Of a stretch of DNA of 33,510 nucleotides, positions 1-8,928 are shown piece by piece. Source of the DNA: Deltaproteobacteria bacterium (GTDB lineage Bacteria; Desulfobacterota; Syntrophia; Syntrophales; UBA2210); contig JAFGGB010000017.1 of assembly GCA_016930775.1 (NCBI GenBank), positions 1 to 33,510 of the forward strand. Reading direction: 5' to 3'. Each line of letters begins with the position of its first letter. Within the stretch, counting starts at the first letter, position 1. A program made the translations under genes and the position numbers. The notes under the pieces were generated by a model. It made no database searches. It was given only the letters and a program-made list of their open reading frames with translations, and was not told where the DNA came from.

Positions 1-108
1 GGACAAGCCACCGGCGTCGCGGGTTTCGGCGGAGCAACTACTCCACCAGAGGACCTTCGGTTAAATTATTTTTTACCGAACATTAAAACTAACAACGGAC
101 GGGATTCA
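1..108. other. Upstream region of grpE; no gene recognised
   Basis: This is the left edge of the window. Two plus-strand frames close at about 62 and 87, and the short tails they would encode match nothing I recognise, including the C-terminus of HrcA, which often precedes grpE. The grpE frame itself stays open to base 1, so the grpE start rests on homology and on the ATG, not on an upstream stop. I see no CIRCE element and no convincing promoter. Confidence 0.4.
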
Positions 109-705
109 ATGACGGGGAAAAAAAGACACGAGGATAATGTAAAGCTGTCCGAAGAGGCGGCTCTGGCACGGGAAGAAAAACCGGCAAAGGGAGACCGGGC
201 GGAGGTCCCAACCGAAACCGATCTGGTTGCAGAATTGGCAAAGGCCAGGGAAGAGGCGGCTCAGATCTACGATAAATATCTGCGTCTCGCGGCAGAATTC
301 GAAAACTACAAGAAGCGCGTTGAACGGGACAAGAGCGATCTTCTTAATTTTTGTAACGAAAATCTCCTTCGGGAGCTTCTCCCTGCATTAGACAGCATAG
401 AAAGAGCCCTTGAACACGCACAGAACACCATTGATTTCAATGCGTTTCTGGAAGGTTTCAAGCTGATCCGCGATAAGGTGATCGCAGTTTTGGGAAAATT
501 CGGCGTTGAGCCCATAGAGGCCCTTGGCAAACCCTTCGACCCGAATTACCACGAAGCAATGATGCAGGTGGAAACCGATCGTCACGATCACAATTTTATA
601 GTCGAAGAATATGAAAAGGGATACCTGTTGAATGGAAGACTGCTCAGACCCTCGAAGGTATCCGTAGCGAAGAATGTAAGCGACAAGATAAGTGACAAGA
701 ATTGA
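109..705 (+). CDS. grpE: Nucleotide exchange factor GrpE (DnaK co-chaperone)
   Basis: Cytoplasmic co-chaperone that releases ADP from DnaK. The 198-residue length is normal for the family. The first 40 residues are charged and disordered. They are followed by a long coiled-coil helix (about 40-100, including 'AAEFENYKKRVERDK') and then the compact beta domain with the family signature around 'FDPNYHEAMMQVE' and 'GYLLNGRLLRPSKVSV'. The start is the ATG at 109, preceded only by a weak purine-rich stretch (GGACGGGA). dnaK follows 40 bp downstream on the same strand, so the two are probably cotranscribed. dnaJ is not here but on the other strand near 15-16 kb. Confidence 0.96.
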   Translation: MTGKKRHEDNVKLSEEAALAREEKPAKGDRAEVPTETDLVAELAKAREEAAQIYDKYLRLAAEFENYKKRVERDKSDLLNFCNENLLRELLPALDSIERALEHAQNTIDFNAFLEGFKLIRDKVIAVLGKFGVEPIEALGKPFDPNYHEAMMQVETDRHDHNFIVEEYEKGYLLNGRLLRPSKVSVAKNVSDKISDKN

Positions 706-745
706 AAAGAATAGTTGACATATTTGTTAAGGAGGACTTTCTGAA

Positions 746-2674
746 ATGGGAAAAATTATAGGGATCGACTTAGGCACGACAAACTCCTGTGTCGCCATCA
801 TGGAGAGCACGGAACCGAAAGTGCTGACAAACCAGGAAGGCAACCGGACGACACCATCCGTTGTGGCTTTCGCCGAAAGCGGAGAACGGATCGTCGGCCA
901 GGCTGCACGACGCCAGGCTATAACGAACGCCGAAAACACCGTCTATGCCATTAAGCGTCTCATCGGCAGGCGATTCAATGCAAAAGAAGTGCAGTACGAT
1001 AAGACCATTTTACCGTACAAGGTAACGGAAGCTCCCAATGGGGACGCCCAGGTGACCATACGCGGAAGAGGCTTCAGCCCGACGGAGATATCCTCCATGG
1101 TTCTCGTGAAGATGAAGCAGGTTGCTGAAGATTATCTTGGAGAAAAGGTGAACGATGCCGTAATCACCGTTCCCGCCTACTTCAACGACTCGCAACGCCA
1201 GGCGACAAAGGACGCCGGCAGAATAGCCGGCCTCAATGTGCTCCGCATTATAAACGAGCCAACGGCTGCCTCCCTTGCTTACGGACTCGACAAGAAGAAA
1301 GACGAAAAAATCGCCGTATTCGACCTCGGCGGTGGAACGTTCGATATATCCATTCTGGAACTCGGAGACGGCGTTTTCGAGGTGAAGGCCACCAACGGAG
1401 ACACCCACCTTGGCGGCGAGGACTTCGATCAGCGCATAATAGACTACGTCTGTACCGAATTCAAGAAGGACCAGACAATAGACTTGAGAAACGACAAGAT
1501 GGCTCTACAGCGGATAAAAGAGGCGGCAGAGAAGGCTAAGATGGAGCTTTCAACCTCCATGGAAACGGATATTAATCTCCCCTTCATAACTGCCGATGCC
1601 TCCGGTCCGAAGCATTTGAGCATGAAACTGACCAGGGCCAAACTGGAAATGCTTGTATCGGAGCTGATCGACAAGCTCGAACAGCCCTGCAGAACGGCCA
1701 TGAAAGACGCCGGGCTTAATGCCAAGGATATCGATGAGGTTATCCTCGTGGGCGGTATGACCAGAGTGCCCCGCGTTCAGCAGAAGGTAAAGGAAATCTT
1801 CGGAAAGGAACCCAACAGGAGCGTCAACCCCGATGAGGTTGTGGCCGTCGGCGCAGCCATACAGGGAGGCGTTCTTGCCGGCGACGTGAAGGACGTGCTG
1901 CTCCTGGATGTCACTCCTCTTTCATTGGGCATCGAGACGCTGGGCGGCGTCATGACGAAGCTCATCGAGAAAAATACGACGATACCCTCGAAAAAGAGCC
2001 AGATATTTTCCACTGCCGCGGACAATCAGCCCGCCGTGAGCATCCATGTCCTTCAGGGCGAGCGATCAATGGCTGCGGACAACAGAACCCTGGGCCGATT
2101 CGAGCTCTCGGGAATTCCTCCGGCGCCACGGGGCGTTCCCCAGATAGAGGTAACCTTTGATATAGATGCCAATGGCATTGTCCACGTCTCAGCCAAGGAC
2201 CTTGGCACAGGCAAGGAACAGAGCATCAGGATCACCTCGTCAGGCGGTCTCAAGGAGGAAGAAATCCGGAATTTTGTCAAGGAAGCCGAATCACACTCGG
2301 AAGAAGACAAGAAAAAGCGGGATCTCGTGGAAGCAAGAAACCAGGCCGACAGCCTCGCCTACAGCGTCGAAAAGAACCTGAAAGAGATGGGCGATCAGAT
2401 CGCCGCCGCAGACAAGACGCGCATAGAAGAGGCTCTCGCGAAGGTCAAAAAGGCCATGGAGAGCGACGATGCCGCCGCCATCACACAGGCCTCGGAGGAG
2501 CTAACCAAGGCCTCCCACAAGCTTGCCGAAGCCATGTATGCAAAGGCCTCAACCAAGAAGGAAGGTCAGGGACCATCCTCCGGCGCCGACGGCGCCTCTC
2601 AGGACGGAGGAGCGGGAACTTCCGGCAAGAACGATGAGGACGTAGTGGACGCCGACTTCGAAGAAGTCAAGTAG
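746..2674 (+). CDS. dnaK: Molecular chaperone DnaK (Hsp70)
   Basis: ATP-dependent Hsp70 chaperone. It works with GrpE (directly upstream) and DnaJ (15090-16151, minus). The protein has 642 residues, close to the usual length. It opens with the phosphate-1 motif '[16 protein letters not shown]' and carries the phosphate-2 region '[15 protein letters not shown]' and the adenosine motif '[14 protein letters not shown]'. The substrate-binding domain begins near residue 390 after the linker '[15 protein letters not shown]', and the helical lid is followed by a Gly/Ser-rich tail ending in EEVK. A strong ribosome binding site (AAGGAGG, 729-735) fixes the ATG at 746. A terminator follows at 2708-2741. 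Confidence 0.98.
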   Translation: MGKIIGIDLGTTNSCVAIMESTEPKVLTNQEGNRTTPSVVAFAESGERIVGQAARRQAITNAENTVYAIKRLIGRRFNAKEVQYDKTILPYKVTEAPNGDAQVTIRGRGFSPTEISSMVLVKMKQVAEDYLGEKVNDAVITVPAYFNDSQRQATKDAGRIAGLNVLRIINEPTAASLAYGLDKKKDEKIAVFDLGGGTFDISILELGDGVFEVKATNGDTHLGGEDFDQRIIDYVCTEFKKDQTIDLRNDKMALQRIKEAAEKAKMELSTSMETDINLPFITADASGPKHLSMKLTRAKLEMLVSELIDKLEQPCRTAMKDAGLNAKDIDEVILVGGMTRVPRVQQKVKEIFGKEPNRSVNPDEVVAVGAAIQGGVLAGDVKDVLLLDVTPLSLGIETLGGVMTKLIEKNTTIPSKKSQIFSTAADNQPAVSIHVLQGERSMAADNRTLGRFELSGIPPAPRGVPQIEVTFDIDANGIVHVSAKDLGTGKEQSIRITSSGGLKEEEIRNFVKEAESHSEEDKKKRDLVEARNQADSLAYSVEKNLKEMGDQIAAADKTRIEEALAKVKKAMESDDAAAITQASEELTKASHKLAEAMYAKASTKKEGQGPSSGADGASQDGGAGTSGKNDEDVVDADFEEVK

Positions 2675-2707
2675 CATCGCCGGCAAAACCTTCTGATATT
2701 GCAAACA

Positions 2708-2741
2708 ATGCCCGGGAGTTCTCGAAACTTCCGGGCATTTT
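2708..2741 (+). terminator. Intrinsic terminator after dnaK
   Basis: A 13-bp stem (arms 2708-2720 and 2726-2738, with one G-U pair) has a 5-nt loop (CTCGA) and is followed by TTTT. It begins 33 bp after the dnaK stop codon. It separates the grpE-dnaK operon from the genes that follow on the same strand. Confidence 0.85.
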
Positions 2742-2745
2742 GCTA

Positions 2746-2774
2746 TCGACTTCGCTAACCGAATCCGGTACTAT
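2746..2774 (+). promoter_or_regulatory. Possible sigma-70 promoter with dyad over the -10 box
   Basis: A -35-like TCGACT (2746-2751) lies 17 bp from a -10-like TACTAT (2769-2774), each matching consensus at four of six positions. An exact 6-bp inverted repeat, CCGGTA-CTA-TACCGG (2765-2779), covers the -10 box and could be an operator. The site lies just after the dnaK terminator and 33 bp before the next gene, where the next operon needs a promoter. The box matches are only moderate. Confidence 0.4.
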
Positions 2775-2806
2775 ACCGGGGCGGATCAGCCGCCGGCGAG
2801 AAATTC

Positions 2807-3373
2807 ATGCATGACAGATCCTGGAAGACAATCGTTCTACTGCTTGTCGTCGTTATGGCCCTGGCGTTCCCGGCGCCGGGAGACGCCGCCGAACAATGGA
2901 GAGACAAGGATCCCAGCGTTCGTCTCGTTAAAGACGGCGCCTATCTCAACCTTCTTTGCACAGCCATAGCGGGCGCCAAGAACGAAATAGTCATGACTTT
3001 TTTCCTCTTTAAAACAACAGGCCATGCCGAAGGCGCCCCTGACCGAGTAGTCGGGCGCCTGGCCGAGGCAAGAGAACGGGGGGTGCATGTAAGGGTTATC
3101 CTGGAAAGGAGCAACGAGAGGAAAAGCGCTGTTGACGGTGCAAACGAAGAAACGGCCAAAATCCTCAAAGAAAAAGGCATTTCCGTCACCTTTGATTCCC
3201 CCGCCGTCACTACCCATGTCAAGGCCGTTGTAATAGACCGAAGGTATGTTTTCCTGGGAAGCCATAATATGACGAATTCCGCACTCAAGTACAATCGGGA
3301 ATTGTCGGTTTTCGTCGATTCCACGGCTCTGGCTGAAGAAATGCTTGCCTATTTGAACGGTTCTGCGGGCTGA
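2807..3373 (+). CDS. Secreted phospholipase D-like (single HKD) protein
   Basis: A 188-residue member of the phospholipase D/Nuc superfamily. An N-terminal signal peptide (Lys at 7, hydrophobic core about 9-21, likely cleaved near 'GDAAE') sends it out of the cytoplasm. The single HKD motif is in the C-terminal half: 'HVKAVVIDRRYVFLGSHNMT' contains H-x-K-x4-D followed by the usual G-S-x-N. One HKD per chain is typical of small Nuc-type nucleases, which dimerise to form one active site. Substrate (DNA or phospholipid) cannot be told from the sequence. The next gene starts 5 bp after its stop codon, so the two are almost certainly cotranscribed. Confidence 0.85.
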   Translation: MHDRSWKTIVLLLVVVMALAFPAPGDAAEQWRDKDPSVRLVKDGAYLNLLCTAIAGAKNEIVMTFFLFKTTGHAEGAPDRVVGRLAEARERGVHVRVILERSNERKSAVDGANEETAKILKEKGISVTFDSPAVTTHVKAVVIDRRYVFLGSHNMTNSALKYNRELSVFVDSTALAEEMLAYLNGSAG

Positions 3374-3378
3374 AGTCT

Positions 3379-5334
3379 ATGATGAAATGTACGATGGTTG
3401 CAAGAATTCTGGTTATCCTCTGTTGCGCTCTGTTTATCGTCGCCGGTTGCGCGCCCAAGGCGCCGCAGGAAATGCCGCCTATGAGAGTTCCGCCCAGTCC
3501 TCCGACGCCTATTCCCGCAGCGATTCCACCGCCAACGGAAGTCACCGATGAGGTGGCGCAATTATTTCAAGCCGCTGAAGACGCCTATAAAGAGGGCGCC
3601 TACGATCGGGCTCTCGACCTTTATGACAGGGTCATCGAACAGTCAACCCGGGGAAACGCCATAAGCCTCGCCCGGATGAGACGGGGGGAGATTTTCTTCT
3701 CCAGAGAGGAACAGGATCGAGCCATTGAAGAATGGTCCTTCCTCAAGGAAGACGACATGGACAAGGAGAGCTTTCAGCGCATCCGCCTCCTCACCGCTCG
3801 TACTTACTTCGACCGCGGCAATCAGGAATCGGCAGGGATCATACTGGCAGAGATGGAGAACCGCGGCATTCCGCGATCACTCCGGGGCGATGCTGTCCTG
3901 CTCAAAGCGGATATCGCTTTTGCCGATGGTCTCTATCGGGATTCCCTGAGTGGATATCTCGAAATTCTCGATAAAGCACCTGAATACGACTATGACGGCG
4001 CAATTCGGAAACTCGTCGTCTCCCTGATAGATATTTATTTTGACCGAAGCGACCTGGAAGACCTTGCGGGGCGTTACAAAAAGGGCTTTCCGGCGGGTTA
4101 TATTCTTGCGCGCCTGGGAGAATATTACTGCCGGGACGGCAATTATGACAGCTCCGAAAGAGTCCTTAAAGATTTCATAAGTCGGTTTCCCGGTCACGAA
4201 CAGACAGGCATGGCGGAGAACCTTCTGATAAGAATCACAAAAAGGTATGAGGCTGATCCTCATACCCTTGGCTGCATTATGCCCCTTACAGGCAAGTTCG
4301 GACCATACGGAACCAAGGCTCTTGATGCCGTTGTTCTTGCTACGGAAATCTTTAACAGCACATCGGCCAGTCCTGTTACGCTCTATATCGAGGATTCCGG
4401 CAGCAATGCGGAAACGGCCAGGGAGGCCGTACGGAAGCTTGCCCTCGATCGCAAGGCAATGGGCATTATCGGACCCCTGGGAAGCATAACGGCCCAGGCG
4501 GCCGCAGAGGAGGCTCAACGTTTAGGCGTTCCGATCATGACGCTCACCCAGAGACCGGGCATTGCCGATGTCGGAGATTTCGTCTTCCGTAACTTCCTCA
4601 CGGCCGATATGCAAATCCGGACGGTCGTAGCCTACGCCATGCACAACCTGGGCTATGGCGCCTTCGCAATCCTCTACCCCGAAGATGCCTACGGAACTGA
4701 AATGATGAAGCTCTTTTGGAACGAGGCGCTCACGGGGGGAGGAGAGATTCATGCAGTGGAATCCTACAAACCGGGCAGCACCGATTTCGGATCGCAGATT
4801 AAGGCGCTGTTCGGCCTTGACCGGGAAAAGGCCTCAGGACGATCAGACATAACCAGTCCGGTCTTTCCCTTCGAAGCGCTCTTTATCCCGGGCGATCCGG
4901 CGACGGTCCTCATGATCGCTCCTCAACTCGCCTTTTACAACGTGACGGATCTTCAGCTTTTCGGCGTCAGAGGATGGGATAACGATCTTCTGTCCGTTGA
5001 AGACAGTCAATATGTTGAGGGGCTTATCTTCGTCGACGGTTTCTTTGCAAATAGTTATCTGCCGCACGTGAGACAATTCGTCAACCGTTTCTTTACGACC
5101 TACGGACGGATGCCGACGGATCTGGAAGCCCTCTCGTATGATTCCGCCCGTATCATGGTTGATGCACTGCTCGATAGGAATGTTGAAATCAGGGAGGATC
5201 TCAGAGACCACCTTCGAATGACGGTCGAATACCCCGGAGTCACCGGCCTTATCTCCTTCAGCAGTTCCGGCGATGCCGATAAGATCCTGACGGTACTGAT
5301 GATCGCCAACGGAGAAGTAATTCAGATCGAATAA
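3379..5334 (+). CDS. LpoA-like lipoprotein: TPR domain plus periplasmic-binding (Peripla_BP_6) domain
   Basis: A 651-residue predicted lipoprotein. The hydrophobic segment ends in the lipobox 'IVAGC', giving Cys24 as the lipidation site, and a Pro-rich linker follows. Residues about 55-290 are tetratricopeptide-like helical repeats ('AEDAYKEGAYDRALDLYDRV'). From about 295 there is a leucine-binding-protein fold beginning 'LGCIMPLTGKFGPYGTKALD'. This order, TPR then a type I periplasmic-binding domain on a lipoprotein, is that of LpoA, the outer-membrane activator of penicillin-binding protein 1A; branched-chain amino acid binding proteins lack the TPR part. Activation of a PBP here is inferred. 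Two adjacent ATGs (3379, 3382) are possible starts. It lies between the PLD-like gene and surE in one operon. Confidence 0.82.
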   Translation: MMKCTMVARILVILCCALFIVAGCAPKAPQEMPPMRVPPSPPTPIPAAIPPPTEVTDEVAQLFQAAEDAYKEGAYDRALDLYDRVIEQSTRGNAISLARMRRGEIFFSREEQDRAIEEWSFLKEDDMDKESFQRIRLLTARTYFDRGNQESAGIILAEMENRGIPRSLRGDAVLLKADIAFADGLYRDSLSGYLEILDKAPEYDYDGAIRKLVVSLIDIYFDRSDLEDLAGRYKKGFPAGYILARLGEYYCRDGNYDSSERVLKDFISRFPGHEQTGMAENLLIRITKRYEADPHTLGCIMPLTGKFGPYGTKALDAVVLATEIFNSTSASPVTLYIEDSGSNAETAREAVRKLALDRKAMGIIGPLGSITAQAAAEEAQRLGVPIMTLTQRPGIADVGDFVFRNFLTADMQIRTVVAYAMHNLGYGAFAILYPEDAYGTEMMKLFWNEALTGGGEIHAVESYKPGSTDFGSQIKALFGLDREKASGRSDITSPVFPFEALFIPGDPATVLMIAPQLAFYNVTDLQLFGVRGWDNDLLSVEDSQYVEGLIFVDGFFANSYLPHVRQFVNRFFTTYGRMPTDLEALSYDSARIMVDALLDRNVEIREDLRDHLRMTVEYPGVTGLISFSSSGDADKILTVLMIANGEVIQIE

Positions 5335-5347
5335 GGTTGCATGATAG

Positions 5348-6112
5348 ATGAATATACTGCTGACCAATGACGACGGCATACACGCACGCGGACTGGCCGC
5401 GCTCTATGACGAATTCTCCAGGATCGGCCGCTGCCTCATCGTAGCTCCCGAAACGGAGCAGAGCGCCGTGGGCCATGCAATCACCTTCACCAAGCCGCTG
5501 ACGATGAGAAAAACGATGCACAACGGTCATTACACTGGCTATGCCGTGGCGGGTACGCCGGCCGATTGCGTCAAGCTGGGAGTCAGGATTCTTTCGGAGG
5601 AAACGATTGACCTGGTCGTTTCCGGCATAAACCGGGGCGCCAATGTGGGAATAAACGTAATATACTCGGGCACTGTTTCGGCCGCAACGGAGGCCGCCAT
5701 CCTTGGGGTTCCTTCTATGGCAGTTTCGCTCGATTCCCGAAAAGAAGAGGCGGACTTCACTGTCGCCGCCCGCATAGCCCGCCGTTTGGCCTTCAGGATG
5801 ATGGAACGGCCTTTCCTGAAAGGCGTCACTCTCAACGTCAACGTACCGGCTCTGCCGGAAGAGGAAATTCGAGGCATCGCCGCAACCCGGCAAGGCGCCA
5901 CGCAACTCCTGGAGACCTATGACAGGCGAACGGATCCTCGAGACAACATCTATTACTGGCTTGCCGGGGAAACTATCCTGCCTGACGAGGACGACGAAGC
6001 CGACGCCTGGGCGTTGAAAAAAGGTTTCGTTTCCGTAACGCCCATTCAGTATGACCTCACGCGGTACAACGTCCTGAAACAGCTTGCCGAAGATCTGAGG
6101 GATTTTTCCTAA
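5348..6112 (+). CDS. surE: 5'/3'-nucleotidase SurE
   Basis: Metal-dependent nucleoside monophosphate phosphatase (SurE family) of 254 residues, the normal size. The N-terminus 'MNILLTNDDGIHARGLAAL' carries the metal-binding Asp-Asp pair (residues 8-9). Further family motifs are 'AVAGTPADCVKLG' and 'SGINRGANVG'. It starts 13 bp after the LpoA-like gene, so it is probably the last gene of that operon. Its TAA overlaps the stop codon of the convergent universal stress gene by a few bases, leaving no room for a separate terminator between them. Confidence 0.95.
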   Translation: MNILLTNDDGIHARGLAALYDEFSRIGRCLIVAPETEQSAVGHAITFTKPLTMRKTMHNGHYTGYAVAGTPADCVKLGVRILSEETIDLVVSGINRGANVGINVIYSGTVSAATEAAILGVPSMAVSLDSRKEEADFTVAARIARRLAFRMMERPFLKGVTLNVNVPALPEEEIRGIAATRQGATQLLETYDRRTDPRDNIYYWLAGETILPDEDDEADAWALKKGFVSVTPIQYDLTRYNVLKQLAEDLRDFS

Positions 6113-6948
6113 CGGACGAGGAGAACCGGAATGGAACTCCTGCGGATGACAAAAGTAGTCGTGCTTCCCAGAATCAGCTCGCGAATGCGGCTTCGGCCAT
6201 AGGCCCCCATGACGAGGAGATCGACGGCGCCTCCGTCGGCAAAATCGAGAATTTCCTGCTCATCCTTGCCCGCTCTCACCGAAAGGGGGCACTGCATTCC
6301 TCTCTTTCCGCAGGCTTCATTCAATTGGCCGTTCACATCGGCCGCCCTTGCAGCTTCGTCGGTGATCACAACAGCCGACACGGACCATCCCGTTAGCTTC
6401 GACACATCCAGGGCCGCATCAAGAGCCCGGCCGGCCGGTTCGCTCCCGTCATAGGCAATGCCGATCCTTCCTATGGTTCGGTATTCGAGAGGAGTTACAA
6501 GCACTGGCTTCGTCGATTTCCGGATCACCGATTCGGTAGTGGAACCGAGGAGGCCTCTCTTCGTCAGGAGGTAGTGCTCGCCCTTCTGGGCGAGAATGAT
6601 AAGATCGGCGTCCTGACCCTCCTCGACGATTACATCGTCCACAACTCCCATCCGCTTTTTCAGAATGGGTCTTACGCCCTCAGCGAGGCACTTCTCGTCG
6701 AATTCTTTTAGAATCCCGTCGGCCCGTTCGTTGAGACTTTTTTCTATGAGGGAAACGAATTCCTGGGAAGGGGCGACGCCCATGAAGCCCGACAGATCGT
6801 CGAAAAGAGGGCCCTGTATGATTTTTATGTCAATGACCGTGAGCCCGCGAAGCTCCGCTGAAAGACGACGGGCCAGACTGATGCCGTACTCGATTGCGAT
6901 TGCGCCGTGTTCCGATCCATCTGTAGCCACAAGAACGGAATTAATCAT
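6109..6948 (-). CDS. Tandem-domain universal stress protein (UspA family)
   Basis: A 279-residue protein with two consecutive Usp domains (about 1-150 and 155-279). Each starts with a beta strand and acidic residue typical of the ATP-binding Usp fold: 'VLVATDGSEHGAIAIEYG' and 'IGIAYDGSEPAGRALDAA'. The second domain has the full nucleotide-binding motif G-x2-G-x9-G-S/T ('GAYGRSRIRELILGST'). The first keeps only part of it ('RGLLGSTTESVI'), so the C-terminal domain is the more likely ATP binder. Usp proteins bind ATP and are linked to stress and energy limitation; the specific role is unknown. A ribosome binding site (GAGGAA) lies 8 nt before the ATG. It converges on surE with overlapping stop codons. 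Confidence 0.9.
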   Translation of the reverse strand: MINSVLVATDGSEHGAIAIEYGISLARRLSAELRGLTVIDIKIIQGPLFDDLSGFMGVAPSQEFVSLIEKSLNERADGILKEFDEKCLAEGVRPILKKRMGVVDDVIVEEGQDADLIILAQKGEHYLLTKRGLLGSTTESVIRKSTKPVLVTPLEYRTIGRIGIAYDGSEPAGRALDAALDVSKLTGWSVSAVVITDEAARAADVNGQLNEACGKRGMQCPLSVRAGKDEQEILDFADGGAVDLLVMGAYGRSRIRELILGSTTTFVIRRSSIPVLLVR

Positions 6949-7119
6949 TGGCAGTTCCTCGCTTTCTCCATTCCGGCCCTTTTGTTCCGCTCCTTCGATG
7001 ATTATGCGGAACTACCGGAACATTTGACGCCCTCGATCGATCGTGAAGGCGCCGAGCCCCTTGAAACGATATTTTTCGCCGCTGAATCTTCCAAGCGCTG
7101 AAGCATCATAGTCTTCCGC

Positions 7120-7842
7120 TCATTCCTTCTCGTCGAAACGCCGCCTCGCCGGATGCTTTTTAAATTTCAACGATGACGCGACAATTTTTACTATTGTCTC
7201 TGCCGTCAAGTATTCGGTATTGATGATAAGATCGAAATACGACGGATCGTTGATGTCGAAGGCGAAGTGATCTTTCACATAAGCCTGCCGCTCCTCATCG
7301 GACTTTCTGACCCGCCGCTCCGCCTCTTCTTTCGATATATTCTCCCTTTCCGCCACGATATCGACACGGTAGGCCAGAGAACCGACAAACCTGACGCGGA
7401 GAGTTTCTTCCTCCGGAAGCAAATAATTGGCCCCTCTTCCCATAATCACCACACTACCGTGCTCCGCTATGGCGCCGACCACCTTGGTTAAATGCTGGCG
7501 GTATTTATCGGGCCAGAGGAACCTCGTTGACTTGAGAATCTGGATCCAATGTTCCAGGGAACTTCGCATTCGCTCATCAAGAGAGGCAACAACCTGTTCG
7601 CTCATCTGCATGCTTTCTGCGACAGCCTGGATAATCTCTCGATCGAAAAAATCGAATCCCAGCGTTTCAGCAATTTTCCTGCCCAGGGCCGTCCCCCTTG
7701 ACCCCATTTCTCTTGAAATTGTTATGGTCGGCCGGGGTTCGCTTTTACGCCGACGTTCGTTTGCCAGCTGCCATTTGCGTATCTGTTCTTCAATTAACAG
7801 CTCCTTCGATCGAGACGTCGGGACGGCAGGCGCCGATGTCAT
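7120..7842 (-). CDS. Cytidylate kinase-like family protein
   Basis: A 240-residue member of the cytidylate-kinase-like family (Cytidylate_kin2 type). The phosphate-binding segment is the family variant 'TITISREMGSRGTALGRKIA' in place of the GxSGxGKS loop of true Cmk. It is followed by 'FDFFDREII', a Lid-like Arg-rich stretch around 'ERRVRKSDEERQAYV', and 'YFDLIINTEYL' near the C-terminus. The true substrate of these proteins is usually not known, so nucleotide kinase activity is an inference. The start at 7842 has a clear ribosome binding site (AAGGAG). A possible promoter lies about 90-115 bp upstream. Confidence 0.85.
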   Translation of the reverse strand: MTSAPAVPTSRSKELLIEEQIRKWQLANERRRKSEPRPTITISREMGSRGTALGRKIAETLGFDFFDREIIQAVAESMQMSEQVVASLDERMRSSLEHWIQILKSTRFLWPDKYRQHLTKVVGAIAEHGSVVIMGRGANYLLPEEETLRVRFVGSLAYRVDIVAERENISKEEAERRVRKSDEERQAYVKDHFAFDINDPSYFDLIINTEYLTAETIVKIVASSLKFKKHPARRRFDEKE

Positions 7843-7928
7843 AACTTCTCCTTCCGGTTTGAAGAAACAATTGCAAATGTTCGTTACCCTGGAACAGACT
7901 ATGCTGATTTTGCTGAATTTTTTGTTTT

Positions 7929-7958
7929 ACTGTAGTATAAAGGCCTCCGTTTTGTCAA
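7929..7958 (-). promoter_or_regulatory. Predicted sigma-70 promoter for the cytidylate-kinase-like gene
   Basis: On the minus strand a perfect -35 TTGACA (7953-7958) is separated by 18 bp from TACAGT (7929-7934, four of six). The start of transcription would be near 7922, giving an 80-nt leader before the ATG at 7842. Confidence 0.5.
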
Positions 7959-7981
7959 CCTTTTAATCGCCTAGCCGTGCA

Positions 7982-8215
7982 TCAGTTTCGGACGTGAGCA
8001 TGTTCGATGGGAATTCCCCACCATTGCTCCGCGATTGAACGCTCAACAGTTTCCCGGGACAGAGGCTTCGTATAGCCTTCCCAACTGTACCAGAGATGGT
8101 TCCAGCTCAAATACATGCTGTCATGCTTGTAAAACTCCGACTTTTCCGCAAGCGTGCCGCAACCGCACAGCGTCATACAAAAAAGCACCATAAAACACCA
8201 TGTTCTTTTCCTCAT
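7982..8215 (-). CDS. Small predicted lipoprotein, unknown function
   Basis: A 77-residue protein that matches no family I know. I chose the ATG at 8215 over one 33 bp upstream because AGAGGTGAAG sits just before it and because it puts the signal sequence at the N-terminus. 'MRKRTWCFMVLFCMTLCGCG' has a basic start, a hydrophobic core and a lipobox-like Cys near residue 19. The mature part is short and rich in Trp and Tyr ('YLSWNHLWYSWEGYTKPL'), with 'AEQWWGIPIEH' near the end. The aromatic content suggests a surface or peptidoglycan contact, which is a guess. Confidence 0.6.
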   Translation of the reverse strand: MRKRTWCFMVLFCMTLCGCGTLAEKSEFYKHDSMYLSWNHLWYSWEGYTKPLSRETVERSIAEQWWGIPIEHAHVRN

Positions 8216-8302
8216 ATGCCCTTCACCTCTGCTTCTTAGCAAAATCATTGTGACAGATTCATGGGCATCCCAATCAACCCGATCGGCTCGTTACTGTTCT
8301 TT

Positions 8303-8319
8303 GCACCGCCAGGCGGTGC
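8303..8319. repeat. 17-bp palindrome between two lipoprotein genes
   Basis: GCACCGCC-A-GGCGGTGC is an exact 8-bp inverted repeat around a single A, in the 266-bp gap between the genes at 7982-8215 and 8482-8883. No T-run follows on either strand, so it is not a normal intrinsic terminator. It may be an operator or an extragenic palindrome. Confidence 0.4.
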
Positions 8320-8445
8320 GCTATACGTGAATAGCTGCCGCATAATCACGGATCGGTCTATGCACACTTATCGGAGATCATAGACTTGTGGAAAGACAGG
8401 TCGGTTCACGGAGATGTACCCGAAAACACGAAAAAGACCATTGCC

Positions 8446-8466
8446 TGAACTGCTGCTGTCAGTTCA
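8446..8466 (-). terminator. Hairpin after the DUF3568-like gene (weak terminator)
   Basis: Exact 7-bp arms TGAACTG (8446-8452) and CAGTTCA (8460-8466) flank a 7-nt loop. The hairpin starts 16 bp after the stop codon of the minus-strand gene ending at 8482. On that strand the T-run (TCTTTTTC) comes about 8 nt after the stem instead of directly after it, so termination would be imperfect. Confidence 0.35.
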
Positions 8467-8481
8467 TTGATAATTCAATGT

Positions 8482-8883
8482 CTACTGCTTGCTGAGAAAA
8501 TCAGTCACCCGGTCATGGAGATACTGAGAAGCCTGCTGATCGCCAACAAGGCCGACGCGAATGCCCACCGTCGTTTTGTTCCGCGACTTGTAAACCACAT
8601 TGATGCGCACCTTTTCATCATTTATAACGGCATTGATAGATCCCTCGCTGATCTCCTTGTTCGGTGCAACGTCAACGGCCTTCATGGCTGCCACGGTTTT
8701 TTCACAGGCCTTCCATGTGTCATCGAAGGAAGCAAGGTAATCCGTTTTCAATTCGCCGTTCACGAAGAAATAGGTACCCGTCCCCGCGGTAACGGCGGCG
8801 CCGCCGGCAATCAGCGGAGCGCATCCGGCACTGAGGAAGCATGCCAGCACTATCGGAATCCAGACGTTCTGCCTTATTTTCAT
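8482..8883 (-). CDS. DUF3568-like lipoprotein
   Basis: A 133-residue predicted lipoprotein. The signal sequence ends in 'CFLSAGCAPLIAGG' with the lipidated Cys near residue 21, followed by a Gly/Ala-rich stretch. The conserved body 'YFFVNGELKTDYLASFDDTW' and the following helix 'KACEKTVAAMKAV' resemble DUF3568, a family of small bacterial lipoproteins of unknown function. The assignment is from memory of the family pattern. The start at 8883 is preceded by GGGAGGATGCT, a good ribosome binding site. The gene appears monocistronic. Confidence 0.75.
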   Translation of the reverse strand: MKIRQNVWIPIVLACFLSAGCAPLIAGGAAVTAGTGTYFFVNGELKTDYLASFDDTWKACEKTVAAMKAVDVAPNKEISEGSINAVINDEKVRINVVYKSRNKTTVGIRVGLVGDQQASQYLHDRVTDFLSKQ

Positions 8884-8928
8884 AGCATCCTCCCTGCTGA
8901 TTCTCCTTGGACAAATTCCCCTTTATCG

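Noticed and set aside
6109-6115. surE and the universal stress gene as an assembly error because their stop codons overlap
   Set aside because: Both proteins have complete, normal C-termini; short tail-to-tail overlaps are common in compact genomes.
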